8,031 nt of DNA from Planctomycetales bacterium. Lineage in GTDB: Bacteria > Planctomycetota > Planctomycetia > Gemmatales > Gemmataceae. Each line of letters begins with the position of its first letter. Position 1 is the stretch's first letter. The translations under genes and the position numbers were made by a program. The stretch lies in the NCBI GenBank assembly GCA_020054355.1, contig JAGVLI010000239.1, positions 1 through 8,031 on the forward strand, given 5' to 3'. A model generated the notes under the pieces. It made no database searches. It was not told the origin of the DNA and saw only the letters and a list, made by a program, of their open reading frames with translations. This document shows, in pieces, positions 5,723-8,031 of the stretch.

Positions 5723-6709
5723 TCATCCCGGCAGCAAGTCCTTCACCGCGTCGCGCTCTTCTTCCAACTCCTTCAGCGTGGCGGCGAACTTGGCCTTGCC
5801 GAAAGCGTCGAGTTGCACGCCTTCCACCACGCTCAGGTTGCCCTTGCCGTCGCTGCGGCAGGGGTAGCCGAACACCATGCCCTTGGGCACGCCGTACTGG
5901 CCGGTCGAAACCACGGCGGCGCTGACCCAGTCGTTGGCCGGGGTCGGCGACAGCATGCTCTTGACGTGGTCGATGGCGCCATTGGCCGCCGACAGCGCCG
6001 AACTGAGGCCGCGCTTCTCGATCACCGCCTTGCCGCGCTCCTGGCACTGCTTGACGTAGACGGTTTCCAGCCAGGTGCGATCGGTGATGACTTCCGGCGC
6101 CGGCTTGCCCTTGATCTTGGCGTTGGTGAAGTCGGGGTATTGCGTGTTGGAGTGGTTGCCCCAGATGGTGACGCAGGTCACGTCCTCGTTGCCGACGCCG
6201 GCCTTGCGGGCCAGGGCGCTGCGGGCGCGGTTGTGGTCCAGGCGCGTCATCGCGGTCCAGCGCTCGGCGGGGATGTCCTTGCCGTTGTTGTAGGCCGTCA
6301 GGCAGTTGGTATTGCAGGGGTTGCCCACCACGAGAATGCGCACGTCCTTGGCGGCATTCGCGGCGAGCGCCTTGCCCTGGCCGACGAAAATCTTGCCGTT
6401 GATGCCGAGCAGTTCCTTACGTTCCATACCAGCCTTGCGCGGAAACGAGCCGACCAGCAGCGCCCAGTTGCAGTCCTTGAACGCCTTGTTGGGGTCGTCG
6501 GTCAGGACCAGGTCTTGCAGGGCAGGGAAGCTGCAATCGTCCAGCTCCATCGCCACGCCTTCGAGGCGCGTCATGGCGTCTGGAATCTCCAGCAGTTGCA
6601 GGATGACCTTGTGATTGGGGCCGAAGACTTCCCCGGAAGCCAGCCGCCCCAGCAGCGGATAGGCCACCTGGCCCGCCGCGCCCGTCACCGCCACGCGAAG
6701 TACACTCAT
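5723..6709 (-). CDS. mdh: Malate dehydrogenase, NAD-dependent (cytosolic/type 2)
   Basis: The enzyme interconverts malate and oxaloacetate with NAD+/NADH in the TCA cycle, in the cytoplasm. The 328-aa length is normal. The nucleotide-binding loop is TGAAGQVAYPLL (9-20), with E41 in LLEIPDA at the position that favours NAD. Substrate arginines are R91 and R97 (PRKAGMERKELL) and R161. The catalytic pair is D158 (RLDHNRA) and H186 (GNHSNTQYPD). GNPCNTN at 129-135 is the usual signature. These numbers match animal cytosolic MDH, which places it in the type 2 class rather than the LDH-like class. The start has only a weak GAGAG site 5 nt upstream. The gene is divergent from gap across a 212-bp control region, and a strong hairpin follows its stop. 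Confidence 0.96.
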   Translation of the reverse strand: MSVLRVAVTGAAGQVAYPLLGRLASGEVFGPNHKVILQLLEIPDAMTRLEGVAMELDDCSFPALQDLVLTDDPNKAFKDCNWALLVGSFPRKAGMERKELLGINGKIFVGQGKALAANAAKDVRILVVGNPCNTNCLTAYNNGKDIPAERWTAMTRLDHNRARSALARKAGVGNEDVTCVTIWGNHSNTQYPDFTNAKIKGKPAPEVITDRTWLETVYVKQCQERGKAVIEKRGLSSALSAANGAIDHVKSMLSPTPANDWVSAAVVSTGQYGVPKGMVFGYPCRSDGKGNLSVVEGVQLDAFGKAKFAATLKELEEERDAVKDLLPG

Positions 6710-6746
6710 GGTAGCTCTCGGTTTTCAGCTAATCGACTTGCAGTGA

Positions 6747-6768
6747 GGAGCCGCTAGCTCACGGCTCC
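6747..6768. repeat. Inverted repeat in the mdh leader
   Basis: A 7-bp stem (ggagccg / cggctcc) has an 8-nt loop ctagctca. On the minus strand it lies about 40 bp upstream of the mdh start and would be in its 5' leader. The sequence around it, gaggagccgctagctcacgg, looks like a dispersed intergenic repeat of planctomycete type; this is an impression from general knowledge. Confidence 0.5.
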
Positions 6769-6789
6769 CCGCCATTCAACGGCCGCCTC

Positions 6790-6818
6790 TCGACCGTCGG
6801 CCCGCGAAATCATAACTT
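6790..6818 (+). promoter_or_regulatory. gap: Putative promoter for gap
   Basis: TCGACC (6790-6795, 4 of 6 to the -35 consensus), a 17-bp spacer and TAACTT (6813-6818, with T1, A2 and T6 of the -10) lie in an AT-rich island at 6806-6836 inside GC-rich DNA. The match is modest; position and spacing support it. The leader would be about 95 nt. Confidence 0.4.
6809..6814 (-). promoter_or_regulatory. mdh: Putative -10 box for mdh
   Basis: Read on the minus strand this is TATGAT, 5 of 6 to the -10 consensus, about 100 bp before mdh. No good -35 stands 16-18 bp upstream. It overlaps the proposed gap promoter, so the two genes could compete for or share regulation. Confidence 0.3.
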
Positions 6819-6840
6819 AAATCGTATTCAACATGAGGGA

Positions 6841-6898
6841 ATTCGGCTATCGGGTCCGACGGGCCAGTGCTGCTCCGGAGCGCGGCCGACAGCCGAAT
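6841..6898 (+). promoter_or_regulatory. gap: Long-range inverted repeat in the gap leader
   Basis: Perfect 8-bp arms attcggct (6841-6848) and agccgaat (6891-6898) enclose 42 bases, with possible further pairing inside (cgg with ccg). It ends 9 nt before the GAGGAG ribosome site of gap. It could form a structured leader. It does not match a riboswitch class I know. Confidence 0.4.
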
Positions 6899-6921
6899 GC
6901 CGATTGCGAGGAGTGCTTCCG

Positions 6922-7983
6922 ATGGCTGTGAAAGTTGGCATCAATGGTTTCGGCCGCATCGGCCGACTCGTCTTCCGCGCCCTGGTCGAGCAGGGCTTGC
7001 TCGGCAAATCCCTCGACGTGGTCGCCGTCAACGACCTCGTCCCGGCCGATAATCTCGCTTATCTGGTCAAATACGATTCGATCCAGGGCCGGTTCCAGGG
7101 CGACGTCCACGGCGAGAAATCGAGCGCCAGCGCGGCGGAAGACGACACGCTGGTGGTCAATGGCCACAAGATCAAGTGCCTGGCGGTCAAGGAAGGGCCG
7201 GCAGCGCTCCCGTGGAAGCAGCTCGGCGTCGAGTACGTCATCGAATCCACCGGCCTGTTCACCGACGCGGAGAAGGCGAAAGGCCACATCGCGGCCGGCG
7301 CGCGCAAAGTCATCATCTCGGCCCCCGCGAAGGGCGAGGACATCACCGTGGTCATGGGCGTCAATCACGAGACATATGACGGCGGCAAGCATCATATCGT
7401 CTCGAACGCGAGCTGCACCACGAACTGCCTGGCGCCGCTGGTCCACGTGCTGCTCAAGGAAGGCTTCGGCATCGAGGAAGGGCTGATGACCACGGTCCAC
7501 AGCTACACCGCCACGCAGAAGACCAACGACGGCCCGTCGAAGAAGGACTGGAAGGGCGGCCGGGCAGCGGCGATCAACATCATCCCGTCGGGCACCGGCG
7601 CTGCGAAAGCCGTCGGCCTGGTCTGCCCGGAAGTGAAGGGCAAGCTCACGGGTATGTCCTTCCGGGTGCCGACCGCGACGGTGTCCGTGGTCGATCTGAA
7701 CGTGCGGACCACGAAGAAGACCAACCTCAAGGAAATCTGCGCGGCCATGAAGAAGGCCAGCGAGACGTACCTGAAGGGCATCCTGAATTACACCGAGGAC
7801 GAGGTCGTCTCCAGCGACTTCATCCACGACCCGGCTTCGAGCATCTTCGACGGCGACGCCACCCTGAAGAACCCGGAGATCAGCGACCAGTTCTTCAAGC
7901 TGGTGTCCTGGTACGACAACGAATGGGGCTACTCCAACCGGACGGTCGATCTGCTGAAGTACATGATTGGCAAGGATAAGTAA
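6922..7983 (+). CDS. gap: Glyceraldehyde-3-phosphate dehydrogenase, type I
   Basis: This cytoplasmic glycolytic/gluconeogenic enzyme makes 1,3-bisphosphoglycerate from glyceraldehyde 3-phosphate, phosphate and NAD+. The 353-aa product carries the Rossmann start VGINGFGRIGRL (5-16), D38 in VAVNDL (NAD preference), the catalytic SNASCTTNCLAP with C165, H193 in TTVHSYTATQ, and WYDNEWGYSNR at 330-340. It is slightly longer than the usual 330-340 aa, with a small polar insert near HGEKSSASAAEDD (63-75). ATG 6922 is preceded by GAGGAG at 6908-6913, spacing 8; the open frame could extend to TTG 6904 but that would include the ribosome site. It stands alone here, without pgk or tpi, divergent from mdh. 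An inverted repeat follows the stop. Confidence 0.97.
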   Translation: MAVKVGINGFGRIGRLVFRALVEQGLLGKSLDVVAVNDLVPADNLAYLVKYDSIQGRFQGDVHGEKSSASAAEDDTLVVNGHKIKCLAVKEGPAALPWKQLGVEYVIESTGLFTDAEKAKGHIAAGARKVIISAPAKGEDITVVMGVNHETYDGGKHHIVSNASCTTNCLAPLVHVLLKEGFGIEEGLMTTVHSYTATQKTNDGPSKKDWKGGRAAAINIIPSGTGAAKAVGLVCPEVKGKLTGMSFRVPTATVSVVDLNVRTTKKTNLKEICAAMKKASETYLKGILNYTEDEVVSSDFIHDPASSIFDGDATLKNPEISDQFFKLVSWYDNEWGYSNRTVDLLKYMIGKDK

Positions 7984-7990
7984 GATCGTT

Positions 7991-8031
7991 TAGCCGCGAG
8001 CCGGAGGCGAGCGCTGGGACCAGCGCTCGCC
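7991..8031 (+). repeat. Perfect inverted repeat after gap, probable terminator or dispersed repeat
   Basis: Twelve-base arms 8006-8017 (ggcgagcgctgg) and 8020-8031 (ccagcgctcgcc) are exactly complementary around the 2-base centre ga. The preceding tagccgcgagccgga is a familiar lead-in of repeats seen between planctomycete genes. It starts 8 bp after the gap stop, so it may end that transcript. The window edge cuts it, so the arms may be longer. Confidence 0.65.

Noticed and set aside
5634..6047. Longer upstream start for the unknown minus-strand protein
   Set aside because: The extension runs through the 19-bp hairpin and the mdh 3' end in a non-coding-like frame; the 170-aa start has a good ribosome site.
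5813..6757. 314-aa open frame antisense to mdh
   Set aside because: Composition (long runs of V, A, G, H, D, R) is typical of a reverse-complement shadow; mdh is unambiguous.
6847..7827. 326-aa open frame antisense to gap
   Set aside because: Shadow of gap, with the same biased composition and no motif.
1..8031. CRISPR array, tRNA, rRNA or insertion sequence
   Set aside because: No regularly spaced repeats, no cloverleaf or rRNA-like sequence, and no transposase motif or terminal repeats with target duplication were seen on either strand.

Overview
The window is about 8 kb of dense, GC-rich bacterial DNA. It holds seven intact protein genes, a probable 3' tail of an eighth, one decaying toxin gene, and several perfect GC-rich inverted repeats between genes. 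An apolipoprotein N-acyltransferase means an outer-membrane lipoprotein pathway. With the small secreted protein of unknown function, the AF2212-like/PIN toxin-antitoxin pairs and an intergenic repeat of the 'agccggaggcgagcgctgg' type, this is most consistent with a planctomycete. That assignment is inference; no rRNA or marker gene proves it.

Positions 1-2785 (+): the probable end of an upstream gene, then lnt (lipoprotein N-acylation), which overlaps by 8 bp a membrane-anchored alpha/beta hydrolase of the BEM46/ABHD13-like type. These look like one operon. A 252-bp non-coding spacer with two perfect small hairpins follows, then a secreted protein of unknown function with a textbook Shine-Dalgarno (3038-3877).

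Positions 3967-5150 (+): two tandem type II toxin-antitoxin modules of the same architecture, a DUF104/AF2212-like antitoxin followed by a PIN-domain VapC-like RNase. Module 1 is intact and has lower third-position GC than its neighbours, suggesting acquisition. Module 2 keeps an intact antitoxin with a consensus -10 box. Its toxin is destroyed by what looks like a single-base deletion and by loss of the C-terminal half, where it runs into the 3' end of a convergent gene.

Positions 5121-6709 (-): malate dehydrogenase of the cytosolic (type 2) NAD-dependent class, then downstream of it an unrecognised 170-aa protein with a His-rich HxHHxH motif. The two are separated by a perfect 19-bp-stem hairpin. 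Positions 6710-6921 form a divergent control region between mdh (-) and gap (+), with an AT-rich core, a hairpin on the mdh side and a long inverted repeat in the gap leader. Positions 6922-7983 (+) encode glyceraldehyde-3-phosphate dehydrogenase. A 12-bp perfect inverted repeat closes the window.

Most genes are ordinary housekeeping. The parts worth a second look are the tandem toxin-antitoxin locus with its orphaned antitoxin, a palindrome inside antitoxin 1, the His-rich unknown protein, and the hairpins. I see no clear evidence of a wholly new multi-gene system.
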